Shown one piece after another: positions 1 to 8,619 of a DNA stretch of 64,000 nt. Positions within the stretch are counted from its first letter, which is position 1; the number at the start of each line of letters is the position of its first letter. A program made the position numbers and the translations under genes. Source of the DNA: Gracilibacillus massiliensis (lineage in GTDB: Bacteria > Bacillota > Bacilli > Bacillales > Amphibacillaceae); the NCBI RefSeq assembly GCF_001458115.1, contig NZ_CZRP01000010.1, forward strand, positions 124,001 through 188,000, written 5' to 3'. Below the pieces are notes generated by a model. It saw only the letters and a program-made list of their open reading frames with translations. It had not been told where the DNA came from and ran no database searches.

Positions 1-46
1 AAAGTATGGGTCCACGAATTCAGCAAAATCGATAGCTAATCAATAC

Positions 47-86
47 AAAAGGGAAACTCATACCAGAATAATGAGTTTCCCTTTTT
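47..86 (-). terminator. Terminator after cupin gene
   Basis: A perfect stem with arms AAAGGGAAACTCAT and ATGAGTTTCCCTTT directly follows the cupin stop codon. U-rich runs on both sides mean it could act in either direction. Confidence 0.8.
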
Positions 87-87
87 G

Positions 88-585
88 TTAATATGAATGA
101 TGATTTTCATCTGCCATCGCCATTGCTTTTGTTGGATGAACTGTGCCAAATGGGTGTTCTGGCGGTGCATAGATCGAGTAAAGTTTCAGTGGTTCACGGC
201 CAGTATTGATAATATTATGCCATTTGCAGGCAGGGACCATTACTGCAAAATCGTCGCAAACAAATTGTTGATAATCTAAATGGTCACTTCTGTCCCCCAT
301 TAGTACCAGACCTTGACCTTGTTCAACTCGTAAAAATTGATCTGTATGTGGATGCGATTCTAAACCAATATCTTCGCCTACACCGATACACATTAAAGTT
401 ACTTGTAAATGGTCTCCGGTCCATATTGCTGTACGAAATGTATTATTTCGTTTCGTTGCTTGGTCTATATTTATTACAAAGGGCTGCTTCCCAAAGTCAT
501 GGACATGTTGCCCCGTGGCACTGTTTTGGTAGTTCCCTTGCTGAGGCATTGTTGGATACCATTGATGATAAGGATTGTAATGCAA
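88..585 (-). CDS. Cupin domain protein
   Basis: Small single-domain cupin of 165 residues. Motif 1 is visible as HPHTDQFLRVEQGQG and motif 2 includes PACKWHNIINTG, giving the usual His/Glu metal-binding set of a beta-barrel cupin. The first 20 residues are rich in Tyr, Pro and Gln, which resembles some spore-associated proteins, but this is only an impression. The start is TTG, chosen because AAAGGAG lies eight bases upstream and no ATG fits better. The gene stands alone and ends at a strong hairpin. Substrate and role are unknown; sugar isomerase-like or oxygenase-like chemistry are both possible for this fold. Confidence 0.85.
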   Translation of the reverse strand: MHYNPYHQWYPTMPQQGNYQNSATGQHVHDFGKQPFVINIDQATKRNNTFRTAIWTGDHLQVTLMCIGVGEDIGLESHPHTDQFLRVEQGQGLVLMGDRSDHLDYQQFVCDDFAVMVPACKWHNIINTGREPLKLYSIYAPPEHPFGTVHPTKAMAMADENHHSY

Positions 586-675
586 TTTAACTTCTCCTTT
601 CTTTCTTGCTATATTTCTATAGTATGCATTTGCCTAATCAGTTGTAAGTATTCTAAGAAAGAATAGGCGAAAGGA

Positions 676-1206
676 TTACATTTGAAGTTTTGAATTTACA
701 AAAAGCACTACTCTTGAAAATAGATAACCAATTACTCCTCCCACAACATTTAGAATAATGTCATCCACATCGAATTGGCCGATTCGCAATGTAATTTGTG
801 TTACCTCTACCAAAACAGTCAAAACTGTTACAGTTACTACTAGTTTAGAGAACTTACGATATGTCTCAAACAATAATGGCAGAAGTAATCCTAAGGGAAG
901 AATGACTAAAATATTTCCGATTATATTATTAAAGATGACGACCAAAGGAAAATAATCACTCCCTGTCAAATAATGATAAGTATTGCTAAATGGAATTAGA
1001 TTAGCATTATCCCAAAAAGACTCTACAAGAGATGCGTCATCAGAAACAGTAGTGTGATATCGATTACCTTCTATCCCATTGAAATAGTCATTGATTCTAA
1101 CGATAATTCTTTCAAAGATTAACAGAAAAGAACTAAGCAAAAGAAAGCTGATAAAAATTAACCATAATACGATTCGATATATCTTATGTTTTAATTGTTG
1201 AGACAA
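676..1206 (-). CDS. VanZ-like membrane protein
   Basis: Integral membrane protein of 176 residues with about four hydrophobic segments (near residues 10-30, 88-112, 120-138 and 148-170). The VanZ-type pattern is seen in NLIPF, then GNILVILPLG, then an acidic/Gln pair in the third segment and DVDDIILNVVGG near the end. VanZ of Enterococcus gives low-level teicoplanin resistance, but most chromosomal homologues have no known role. The start is TTG with AAAGGTG seven bases upstream. It appears to be monocistronic. Confidence 0.85.
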   Translation of the reverse strand: MSQQLKHKIYRIVLWLIFISFLLLSSFLLIFERIIVRINDYFNGIEGNRYHTTVSDDASLVESFWDNANLIPFSNTYHYLTGSDYFPLVVIFNNIIGNILVILPLGLLLPLLFETYRKFSKLVVTVTVLTVLVEVTQITLRIGQFDVDDIILNVVGGVIGYLFSRVVLFVNSKLQM

Positions 1207-1263
1207 AATGAAACACCTTTCTGTCTGGTTTTCTATTATTTTACCATATTTTAGTTTTGGTTA

Positions 1264-1383
1264 TGCGACATAACTATTGTGATAATTATGAGATGTTATA
1301 TGTGCTTTACAATCGCTCCGGCTTGTCCGAGCGATTACCACCCACATATATCCTTTCAAAATTACCACTAGAGTTATGTCGCA
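1264..1383. repeat. Mini palindromic element (copy C)
   Basis: A 120-bp near-perfect palindrome. The core (1279-1368) consists almost only of the two ends of the larger elements at 5821-6252 and 28952-29403: it starts with GTGATAATT, carries GCTCCGGCTTGTCCGAGC at its centre and ends with TTTCAAAATTACCAC. The core is flanked by a further inverted pair, TGCGACATAACT (1264-1275) and AGTTATGTCGCA (1372-1383). It looks like an internally deleted derivative. No coding sequence is present. Confidence 0.75.
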
Positions 1384-1402
1384 TTGTCCTGCTTATACGC
1401 AC

Positions 1403-1440
1403 AAAAATCCAAACGATGCAAAATGGTCGTTTGGATTTTT
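1403..1440 (-). terminator. Terminator after MDR oxidoreductase
   Basis: Hairpin with arms AAAAATCCAAACGA and TCGTTTGGATTTTT, downstream of the oxidoreductase stop. The stem is nearly identical to the one after gatB at 29457-29499. Confidence 0.8.
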
Positions 1441-1484
1441 CTAATTATATAATTCTTTTGTCCCTAACTCTTATCAACTAATCA

Positions 1485-2420
1485 TCAATCAATATTAATC
1501 ACAATTTTCCCTTTAGTATGATGACTTTCACTTAGCGCATGGGCTTGCTTAACACCTGATTCAGATAGCGGGAATCGATGCCCAATTGTAACACTTAATT
1601 TGTTTTGTTCTAATAAGTCGGCCAATTCTTTCAAGCGATCACCTCTTGGCACTAACCAAATAAAGTCTGATTTGATATTTTTTTGCTTGGCCATTTCTTG
1701 ATCGGGCTGACCAGCAATCGAAGCAATCGCGCCACCTTCTCGTACAACATTGAAACTTTTTTCAAGAATATCTCCACCGAGAGCATCTAATACGAAGTCA
1801 TAGTCTTTTAACTCATCTTCAAAATCCTGTTTTGTATAATCAATCACCTCATCAGCACCAAGCGAAAGTAAAAAGTCGATGTTTTTTGTACTTGCGGTGG
1901 TAGAGACATATGCCCCTTTATGTTTGGCAAGTTGAATAGCAAACGTACCAACACCGCCTGCACCTGCGTGAATTAAGACTTTATCATCCTTTTTAACATT
2001 ACCGAAATCAAAAAGACATTGATAAGCTGTCAACGCTGTTAATGGTACGGCAGCTGCTTCTTCAAAACTGGTATTAGCAGGTATTGGTGCTAATAAATTA
2101 TCATCTACCAAGGTATACTCTGCATATGTTCCTCGATTGGTTGTATCAGGCCTTGCAAATACACGGTCACCAACCTTGAAATCTTTTACACCTTCTCCAA
2201 CTTCATCTATAATCCCTGCTGCATCCCAGCCTAAAACAATAGGAAACTCAAATGGAAGCATTTCTTGTAAGTAGCCTTCGCGCAACTTCCAATCAATTGG
2301 ATTGATTGAAGTGGCATGAAGTTTTACTACTACTTGATTTTCCCCAGGTGTTGGCTTATCTAACTCCTGCATTTTCAGTTGTTCTTTTCCACCATATTGT
2401 TCAATTACAATTGCCTTCAT
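1485..2420 (-). CDS. Zinc-free MDR family NAD(P)-dependent oxidoreductase
   Basis: Medium-chain dehydrogenase/reductase of 311 residues, of the quinone oxidoreductase type. The N-terminal GroES-like fold is followed by a Rossmann domain with the nucleotide-binding glycines in HAGAGGVGTFAIQLA (about residue 150). The cysteines and histidines that bind zinc in alcohol dehydrogenases are absent. The family reduces quinones, enones or other electrophiles with NADPH. The ATG has AAAGGGTGA upstream. The gene is single, between a chemotaxis receptor and a VanZ protein, with its own terminator. The substrate cannot be predicted. Confidence 0.85.
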   Translation of the reverse strand: MKAIVIEQYGGKEQLKMQELDKPTPGENQVVVKLHATSINPIDWKLREGYLQEMLPFEFPIVLGWDAAGIIDEVGEGVKDFKVGDRVFARPDTTNRGTYAEYTLVDDNLLAPIPANTSFEEAAAVPLTALTAYQCLFDFGNVKKDDKVLIHAGAGGVGTFAIQLAKHKGAYVSTTASTKNIDFLLSLGADEVIDYTKQDFEDELKDYDFVLDALGGDILEKSFNVVREGGAIASIAGQPDQEMAKQKNIKSDFIWLVPRGDRLKELADLLEQNKLSVTIGHRFPLSESGVKQAHALSESHHTKGKIVINID

Positions 2421-2591
2421 TTATTTATCACCCTTTGAGTAAAATTTAACACTTATAAAAAATTAATTATTTTCTACAAATAAATTTCGAACTGTCCATA
2501 GCATACCCCGATTTTTGACAGAAAAAACATTTGGTCTCAAAGAGCAGAGGGCACAGCATAGTAAATTTCCGTTTTGTGTACTACTAAATTA

Positions 2592-4334
2592 TTACTCCAC
2601 TTTTTTAAACTTGTTCACCTGATTATTTAATTCATTTACAGTCTCTTGGTTATGGTTCGCTTCATCGGTAATCGTAGTAATCGAACCTAGTAAGCTGGAC
2701 GTATTTTCATTTGAGTCCACCACCACATTTACACTTTCTTCAACCGCCAATGAAATTTCTTTAAGACCTGCAGCCATTGTGTCAGATGTACGTCGTAAAT
2801 CACCAGATTTCGTGCTGAACCGTGCTAACATTTCATCGATCATGTCCATATCTAATTTATAATTAGTTGCAACTTTTACAAATTCATCATAGTCATTCAA
2901 TATCTCTTCCATCACATATGTCATGATTTTATTTGAATTATCAATGAGTTGATTAACGGATTGTGTTACTACAGTGTTAATATTTTGGATATCATTCGCC
3001 GTTTCTTTCGTACTATCTGCTAATTTACGCACTTCATCTGCTACCACCGCAAAACCTTTGCCAGCTTCTCCTGCTCTTGCCGCTTCAATTGAAGCATTTA
3101 ACGATAATAAATCTGTCTGGTTAGATATATCCAAAATGTTGGTAGTAAGTTCATCGACTTTATCAACAGATCTACTATTTTCGATTGATTCTGCCATGGA
3201 AGCTTGAATCTCATGTAATATCGTCTCTGTCTGTTCCTTATTTTGGATAGACTTAGCACGAACTCGATCCGCACGTTCTGTTATTTTGCCGACTTTCCCC
3301 TGGTTTTCTTTGGCATCCCCATCAATATCATTTGCTGCTGAAAGAACTTGTTGCGACCCCTCTTCAATAGTCTGAATTGTGCTACTTATTTCTTCCATAC
3401 TAGCCGATAATTCATTCAAGGCTCCCGAAATATTAGAGGTAGACTTTTTAGATTCAATTAAATGATTACTAATATTTTCAGTTGATGTATGGATTGTATT
3501 GGAACCAGATTTTATCGAAATCATTGCATTTTGCAAAGTCTCTAAAAATCGATTAATCCCCTTGGTCATTTGTCCTATTTCATCTTCAGAATTGTTTTCA
3601 ATTCGTGCTGTAAGATCTCCTTGATTATGTTCTAACTTATGAATAATATCTCGCAGACTCTTATTTGCATTTTTGAGAGGACGAATGATAGTTTTCATGG
3701 TTATTCCAAACGCTGCAATTGCTGATAGGAGAAAAATTACTGCCATTGACCAGATAATGACTGTTGATCTAAATACTCTAGAATCTATCAGAGATTTTTC
3801 ATGTTCTACACGATTGTCTAATATCGTCTCAAAATCACCTTTAGTAATCTCCACCTCTGTTGATAATGCTTGCAGATCATTGTAATTTTGTTGCAGAGAG
3901 GAAACCTCATTTTGAGAAATATTCTCTATGATTACATTAACTTGTTGAAAATACAAATCGATGTTTTCTCGAAATGGTATGTAGGCATCTGTTAAGGAAG
4001 CATCCATCGACTTATCCGAAAACCCATCAGATAATGAAGCGATTTCATCAACCGCATCAATCGCTTCATTCATACTATTCGTAATATTTTCAGTTACTTC
4101 CGATCGGTTAACACTCTCATTTATTAAAACCGATTGAATGGACGCCTCCATCTCACTGATCTCTTCTGTTAATTTTATTTGTTCATCTTTAATATTTACA
4201 AAATAATTGGAAAACAAGTTGGTTGATAGTGACACTTGAGAATTAGTGATTCCACTTAAAATTGTATTTAATGAAAATAAAAAAGTTAAAAAGATTAGAA
4301 TAATCAATATTCTTTTTGCTATAGATCTACGCAT
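2592..4334 (-). CDS. Methyl-accepting chemotaxis protein
   Basis: Transmembrane chemoreceptor of 580 residues. It has TM1 at about residues 9-29, an extracellular helical sensor of about 165 residues without an obvious PAS/Cache core, TM2 at about 193-215, a HAMP linker with the DEIGQMT motif, and the long coiled-coil signalling domain. The kinase-binding hairpin tip is recognisable in [20 protein letters not shown]. It should control CheA at the cell pole; the ligand is unknown. The sensor has the length of a four-helix-bundle domain. The ATG is preceded by AGGAGGAAAG. No other chemotaxis genes are nearby, as is common for orphan receptors. Confidence 0.93.
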   Translation of the reverse strand: MRRSIAKRILIILIFLTFLFSLNTILSGITNSQVSLSTNLFSNYFVNIKDEQIKLTEEISEMEASIQSVLINESVNRSEVTENITNSMNEAIDAVDEIASLSDGFSDKSMDASLTDAYIPFRENIDLYFQQVNVIIENISQNEVSSLQQNYNDLQALSTEVEITKGDFETILDNRVEHEKSLIDSRVFRSTVIIWSMAVIFLLSAIAAFGITMKTIIRPLKNANKSLRDIIHKLEHNQGDLTARIENNSEDEIGQMTKGINRFLETLQNAMISIKSGSNTIHTSTENISNHLIESKKSTSNISGALNELSASMEEISSTIQTIEEGSQQVLSAANDIDGDAKENQGKVGKITERADRVRAKSIQNKEQTETILHEIQASMAESIENSRSVDKVDELTTNILDISNQTDLLSLNASIEAARAGEAGKGFAVVADEVRKLADSTKETANDIQNINTVVTQSVNQLIDNSNKIMTYVMEEILNDYDEFVKVATNYKLDMDMIDEMLARFSTKSGDLRRTSDTMAAGLKEISLAVEESVNVVVDSNENTSSLLGSITTITDEANHNQETVNELNNQVNKFKKVE

Positions 4335-4446
4335 GACTTTCCTCCTAGAATATATATACTATATTAAAAGGATAGTCTTCGTAAGTCTATAAGTCCATCA
4401 ACTATTAGTTGATACCGGGTGACTTTTGGTTTATGCTACATACTAC

Positions 4447-5670
4447 TTATTTCTTAACAAATGCATTTTGATCATAACCTCTTTCCACCCAATAGCCGAT
4501 ATGTTCATGGTCAAGCAATTCAATTTTTGTTAACCATTTTACCGATTTATATGCATAGTGCTTAGGGGTGACTAATCGTACTGGCCCACCGTTTTCTTGA
4601 CTAATTAATTCTCCATCGATTAAAACAGCTACCATAATATCATCCGCCAATGCCTGTTCAAGGGACAAGGCTTCCGTATAAACACCATCGCCTGAGGAAA
4701 ACTTTACATATGTTGCGGCTGACTGAATACCTGCACTGTCTAAAAGTTCTTTTAAGGGAATCCCCTCCCATGTTACATCATAGACACTCCACCCTGTTAC
4801 GCAATGGAAGTCACTTAACTGTGCCTTACGTTTCAATTCCAAAAATTGTTGCCAATTGAATTGCATCTTGTTGTCTACAAGCCCTTCAATGGATAAAACC
4901 CAATTTTCGTTTGAAAAAGTAGGAGTTTCCGTAACCGTATAATAACGAAATGTTCCTCGTCTTCCTTCCGCTGACAAAACATCGTGCTGTGGTGCTGGTA
5001 TTGGTTTCATATCATTTTCCTTGCTTAGTGTCTTACTGACATCGCTCCAACTTGGTAAATAGGATCGAATCCAGTTACCTAATAATCCAATTGAAATAAT
5101 TGCTGTTACCCCTCCTGCAGCAAATTTAAGAAAAGTACGACGACTCACAAATGGATTACTTTTGCGAATCACTATTGGTTTTTCATTTTCGATTGTTTTA
5201 GGATTTTTCAATAAATTTTTAAACCATTGACTTCTGGTTATGCTGTGATAGATAACATAAGGAATCCCTATCCATGTCGCAACATCATGTATAAGTAAGG
5301 CATTAGAACTAATAACCGGTGTCACTGCTTCTGGAAAAGATAAAATAACACCAGAAACAATAAGTACTATTAATATACCGAGTACAAGGTAGAGATTGAT
5401 GCGATGATCTTTTCTTTTTCTGAGCGTTGTAAGGTGTTTGGTGATTTTAGGAAGATAAAACAATAACGGTAAAATACTAATAAGTCCGATCCAAATATGC
5501 AGATCTTTAATCCAGACACGTGTCGCAGGAAAGGTAGAACGAAAACTCGCTGATACTAATATTAAACCCGTGATACTTAATAACAAAAATAAGATTGCAT
5601 TCGAATGGTGTAACCGTTTCAATTTCTTTGCAAACTTCAGATCTCGTTGAAAAAATAGCTTCCAGTTCAT
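4447..5670 (-). CDS. Cytochrome b-like membrane domain fused to Moco oxidoreductase
   Basis: Protein of 407 residues in two parts. Residues 1-150 hold four membrane helices with His at 21/22, 58, 128 and 142, the pattern of a cytochrome b561-like haem domain. A second membrane-entry segment starts at SRRTFLKFAAGG (about 176), a twin-arginine-like motif placed in mid-protein. Residues 225-407 form a sulfite oxidase/YedY-type molybdopterin fold with the Mo-ligand cysteine in FHCVTGWS (Cys290) and the cofactor-binding GGPVRLVTPKHY stretch. The inferred role is a membrane-anchored oxidoreductase that passes electrons between the quinone pool and an extracellular substrate. Genes for Moco synthesis and molybdate uptake are elsewhere in this window. 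Confidence 0.85.
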   Translation of the reverse strand: MNWKLFFQRDLKFAKKLKRLHHSNAILFLLLSITGLILVSASFRSTFPATRVWIKDLHIWIGLISILPLLFYLPKITKHLTTLRKRKDHRINLYLVLGILIVLIVSGVILSFPEAVTPVISSNALLIHDVATWIGIPYVIYHSITRSQWFKNLLKNPKTIENEKPIVIRKSNPFVSRRTFLKFAAGGVTAIISIGLLGNWIRSYLPSWSDVSKTLSKENDMKPIPAPQHDVLSAEGRRGTFRYYTVTETPTFSNENWVLSIEGLVDNKMQFNWQQFLELKRKAQLSDFHCVTGWSVYDVTWEGIPLKELLDSAGIQSAATYVKFSSGDGVYTEALSLEQALADDIMVAVLIDGELISQENGGPVRLVTPKHYAYKSVKWLTKIELLDHEHIGYWVERGYDQNAFVKK

Positions 5671-5793
5671 TAGAAATCCCCCCTCAAATGCTTAAAGTGA
5701 GACTAAATAAGTTGTTGCAAGCATAATACAATTCACTCAAAAATCATAGGGAGACAGCTCAGGAAGCACCAAACTTGAAATTAATTAAGAAAA

Positions 5794-5820
5794 ACCGGGA
5801 AAGCCCACCCGGTCCTTTTA
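5794..5820. terminator. Weak hairpin terminator
   Basis: Stem ACCGGG/CCCGGT followed by CCTTTTAG, immediately left of the palindromic element. No plus-strand gene is upstream, so its purpose is unclear. Confidence 0.4.
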
Positions 5821-6252
5821 GTAGTAATTTTGAAATAGATAACAGATGTAAAACCCGCTACGGCTTGCCCACTTCGCTTTCCAAGGGGCGTGTCTTCAGC
5901 TAACTTTTGTAAAGAAGTTCACTTTACAAAAGTGGATCTTCAGATCACGCTGATCCCTTAGGAGTCGAAGTGGCCGCCTGCGCTAAATAATGCGCTAGAA
6001 TGGGTGTAAGTAGTAATATCGTGACTTTTTATTTTGTTAATAAGCCGCGACATGTTAGCTGTCACAAACGTTGTAGAATCACTTTATAGAGTAGGCCTTC
6101 CGCTTCCACTCCTGTGTCATCTGTTTTCCCTGAAGATCCACTTTTTTGAGCGCTTAGTGCTCGAAAAAGTTAGCTGAAGGGAAAACGCCGCGAAAAGGGA
6201 AGTGGGCAGCCGGAGCGGTGGCTTCATATATACTACATTTCAAAATGACTAC
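5821..6252. repeat. Large palindromic intergenic element (copy A)
   Basis: A 432-bp non-coding element that makes up most of the gap between the Moco oxidoreductase and the FGGY kinase. Its ends are inverted: GTAGTAATTTTGAAAT at the left pairs with ATTTCAAAATGACTAC at the right, and similarity continues inward through CGGCTTGCCCACTTC and GAAGTGGGCAGCCGG. Each half carries a hairpin, ACTTTTGTAAAG/CTTTACAAAAGT (about 5902-5932) and ACTTTTTTGAGC/GCTCGAAAAAGT (about 6140-6170), framed by TTAGCTGAAG and GATCTTCAG. No target-site duplication was found. Compare 28952-29403 and 1264-1383. Confidence 0.8.
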
Positions 6253-6304
6253 TTTGATAACAAATACCTTGATACTTTGGATTATATGCTTTCCTTGCTT
6301 ATAA

Positions 6305-6333
6305 AAAAGATAGGAGAATATCCCCTATCTTTT
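6305..6333 (-). terminator. Terminator after FGGY kinase
   Basis: Arms AAAAGATAGG and CCTATCTTTT lie eight bases past the kinase stop, followed on the minus strand by a U run. Confidence 0.8.
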
Positions 6334-6340
6334 CCACTCT

Positions 6341-7939
6341 TTATTTCAAATGATCGACAGCTGCTCTTTCGATTGCAAGGCCTTCTTTGTAACGCTCCAT
6401 AAATTGCTCAAATCCTTTGACATCCTTTGGATCTGGAGATATTGTCTTCACTTCCTGATCTGCGAATACTTTCTCGTTTAAATAGTCGTCTAATGTTTCG
6501 CTACCATCTTTATTGATCATATAAGATGCTAGTAAGGCAATTCCCCATGCCCCACCTTCTCCAGCTGTCTCCATTACGGAAACAGGTGCATTAAACGCTC
6601 CAGCTAAGAAGCTTTGAGCTACACCTTCTGTCTTAAATATTCCACCATGGCCTAAAACTTCTTCAAGCTTTACTCCTTCCTCTTTTAAAAGAATATCCAT
6701 ACCTATTTTCATCGCACCAAATGCGGTGAATAAATGGGTGCGCATGAAATTCGCTAGGTTAAAATTGCTCTCGGAAGAACGAACAAACAATGGTCGGCCT
6801 TCTTCAAAATGTGTCATATGTTCCCCTGAAAGGTAACCATAGGATAATAATCCCCCACCATCTGGATCTCCTTTAAGTGCTAAGTTAAATAATGTTTCAT
6901 AGAGTTTATTAGCATCTACTTTGATTCCCATAGCATTTGAGAATTCTTCGAACATTCCTACCCATGAATTCAAGTCAGACGTACAGTTATTAGAGTGAGC
7001 CATCGCTACTAAATTACCAGTTGGTGTTGTTACAAGATCGATTTCAGGATAGACCTTAGATAGATCTTTTTCCAACACTACCATCGCAAATGCCGATGTA
7101 CCTGCCGACACATTACCGGTACGTTGTGCGACACTATTTGTCGCAACCATTCCCGTTCCTGCATCACCTTCAGGCGGACAAAGTGGAATACCAGCCTTTA
7201 GTTCACCACTAACATCTAAAAGCTTTGCACCATCTTCTGTTAAGTAGCCAGCATTTTCTCCTGCTACTAATACTTCAGGGAAAATATCTTCCAGTTTCCA
7301 AGAGAAATCCTTATCTGAGATTAGGTCATTGAACTGACCGATCATTTTCTTGTTAAAATCTTTCGTGCTTAAATCAATTGGAAATACTCCAGAAGCTTCG
7401 CCTACACCAAGTGCTTTTTTACCAGTTAGTTGCCAATGGATATATCCTGCAAGTGTTGTTTGAAAATCGATATCAGCAACATGCTCTTCCTTATTCAAAA
7501 TTGCTTGATATAAATGTGCGATACTCCATCTTTGTGGAATATTATAGTTGAATAATTCGGTCAATTCCGATGCAGCCTGTCCTGTCATGTTATTCCGCCA
7601 GGTACGAAATGGTACAAGAAGCTGATCGTTTTTATCAAAAGCCATATAGCCGTGCATCATTGCACTAAATCCGATAGCTCCAACCGTTTGCAAAGGAACG
7701 CCGTACTGTTGTTTTACATCCTCCGCCATTTTTTGATAACTATCCTGTAATCCTTTCCAAATATCATCAACACTGTACGTCCAGATGTTATCTACATAGC
7801 TATTTTCCCAATCATGACTACCAGATGCAATTGGCTCATTGTTTTCATTAACAAGCACAGCTTTAATTCTTGTTGATCCCAGTTCAATCCCAAGTGCTGT
7901 TTTACCGTTTAGAATCGCTTCTTTTACATTTTGACTCAT
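6341..7939 (-). CDS. FGGY-family pentulose kinase, probable L-ribulokinase
   Basis: Sugar kinase of 532 residues with two actin-like ATPase lobes. [13 protein letters not shown] (near residue 16) is the phosphate-binding loop; [14 protein letters not shown] and [11 protein letters not shown] belong to the sugar and ATP sites, and [12 protein letters not shown] to the C-terminal FGGY signature. By sequence alone it would be called xylulokinase-like. The upstream region carries two AraR-like operators and a cre-like site, so I infer L-ribulose as substrate, like the unusual ribulokinase AraK of clostridia (recalled, not searched). The ATG at 7939 is chosen because GGAGG lies eight bases upstream; an upstream TTG would overlap that ribosome site. 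No isomerase or epimerase gene is adjacent. Confidence 0.8.
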   Translation of the reverse strand: MSQNVKEAILNGKTALGIELGSTRIKAVLVNENNEPIASGSHDWENSYVDNIWTYSVDDIWKGLQDSYQKMAEDVKQQYGVPLQTVGAIGFSAMMHGYMAFDKNDQLLVPFRTWRNNMTGQAASELTELFNYNIPQRWSIAHLYQAILNKEEHVADIDFQTTLAGYIHWQLTGKKALGVGEASGVFPIDLSTKDFNKKMIGQFNDLISDKDFSWKLEDIFPEVLVAGENAGYLTEDGAKLLDVSGELKAGIPLCPPEGDAGTGMVATNSVAQRTGNVSAGTSAFAMVVLEKDLSKVYPEIDLVTTPTGNLVAMAHSNNCTSDLNSWVGMFEEFSNAMGIKVDANKLYETLFNLALKGDPDGGGLLSYGYLSGEHMTHFEEGRPLFVRSSESNFNLANFMRTHLFTAFGAMKIGMDILLKEEGVKLEEVLGHGGIFKTEGVAQSFLAGAFNAPVSVMETAGEGGAWGIALLASYMINKDGSETLDDYLNEKVFADQEVKTISPDPKDVKGFEQFMERYKEGLAIERAAVDHLK

Positions 7940-8020
7940 GTTATTTTCCTCCAATAATAATGTATTTTAGATGTTTATAAAAAAGGTTCCTAGAATAGTT
8001 GTGTATGTACTCTGAGTGAG

Positions 8021-8034
8021 TAAAAGCGCTTTCT
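8021..8034. promoter_or_regulatory. cre-like site (CcpA)
   Basis: TAAAAGCGCTTTCT matches the cre consensus TGWNANCGNTNWCA at 12 of 14 positions. It lies in the kinase leader, downstream of the predicted promoter, a position where CcpA would block transcription when glucose is present. Confidence 0.5.
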
Positions 8035-8050
8035 TTATTATAGACATATA

Positions 8051-8066
8051 ACTTGTCGGTACAACT
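8051..8066. promoter_or_regulatory. AraR-like operator, proximal
   Basis: ACTTGTCGGTACAACT agrees with the AraR operator ATTTGTACGTACAAAT (recalled from B. subtilis) at 12 of 16 positions. It lies downstream of the predicted kinase promoter. Confidence 0.5.
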
Positions 8067-8138
8067 AATTAGTTTATCGCATCTATCTATAAGAAAGGAT
8101 ATTTTGTGAATTATTATTGTTTCTTGAGTTGTAATTCT

Positions 8139-8168
8139 ATAATAGCATTTGTATATATAAAGCGTCAA
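8139..8168 (-). promoter_or_regulatory. Sigma-A promoter of FGGY kinase
   Basis: On the minus strand, TTGACG (8163-8168) and TATTAT (8139-8144) are separated by 18 bases. The leader to the kinase ATG is about 190 bases. Confidence 0.6.
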
Positions 8169-8173
8169 ACCAA

Positions 8174-8189
8174 ATTCGTCCGTACGTGT
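8174..8189. promoter_or_regulatory. AraR-like operator, distal
   Basis: ATTCGTCCGTACGTGT matches the AraR operator at about 12 of 16 positions and lies just upstream of the -35 box. The two sites are about 123 bp apart, centre to centre, which would allow a repression loop. Confidence 0.5.
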
Positions 8190-8409
8190 TATTTCTAACT
8201 AAAAAAAGTATGAATCATTAACTATACACCTTAAACCAATTAATCTGACTTTCGCGAAAGAAAAGAAGTACTAACGTAGAAAATTTTTTGAATAAAAAAT
8301 GCGTCTGGATGTTTTTTTGATGGTATTGCATATTGAGTGAGTTGGAGAAGTGTAAAGGTTGATCTTCTAAAAAGAATGTCGAAAGAATCTATTAAAGTCA
8401 CATGCATGT

Positions 8410-8415
8410 TATAAT
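8410..8415 (+). promoter_or_regulatory. Extended -10 promoter of toxin mRNA
   Basis: TGTTATAATAG gives a perfect TATAAT with the TGn extension and no good -35. The predicted start of transcription is near 8422, giving a toxin mRNA of about 235 nt that ends at the hairpin at 8615-8652. Confidence 0.65.
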
Positions 8416-8511
8416 AGAGTCATCAATAGATCGACTTCATATGAGGGGTGGCGCACTGTTGTCCTGTCGTTAGTCTCGTTGGGAGACTTCCCAGGATGGG
8501 AGGTGGCGCCT

Positions 8512-8619
8512 ATGGATATCGATAACGTTTTGACAATAATGCTTTCATTTTTGTCACTAATGATCTCTTTTGGGATGTTAGTTGCGTTTATCATGTCCAA
8601 TAAAAATGATAAAAAATAA
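8512..8619 (+). CDS. Type I toxin, holin-like small membrane peptide
   Basis: A 35-residue peptide: a short acidic N-terminus (MDIDNV), one hydrophobic helix (about residues 7-28) and a charged tail ending NKNDKK. Length, layout and tail match the putative holin-like toxins of Bacillota type I toxin-antitoxin loci (TxpA/BsrG type). The ribosome site GGGAGG (8498-8503) can pair with CTTCCC (8487-8492), forming a hairpin that would hide it. Twelve bases of the 5' leader (8438-8449) are perfectly complementary to 8619-8630 at the 3' end, where the toxin stop codon lies. Such 5'-3' pairing is typical of type I toxin mRNAs. Toxicity is inferred. Confidence 0.8.
   Translation: MDIDNVLTIMLSFLSLMISFGMLVAFIMSNKNDKK

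Noticed and set aside
4396-4412. Palindrome ATCAACTATTAGTTGAT between the Moco enzyme and the chemoreceptor as an operator
   Set aside because: No second site, no promoter in register and no matching regulator known to me.
5821-6252. Insertion sequence
   Set aside because: No transposase reading frame and no target-site duplication (flanks TTTA and TTTG do not match convincingly).
7941-8168. 75-codon minus-strand ORF upstream of the FGGY kinase
   Set aside because: It covers the promoter leader, AraR-like and cre-like sites and has no ribosome site.
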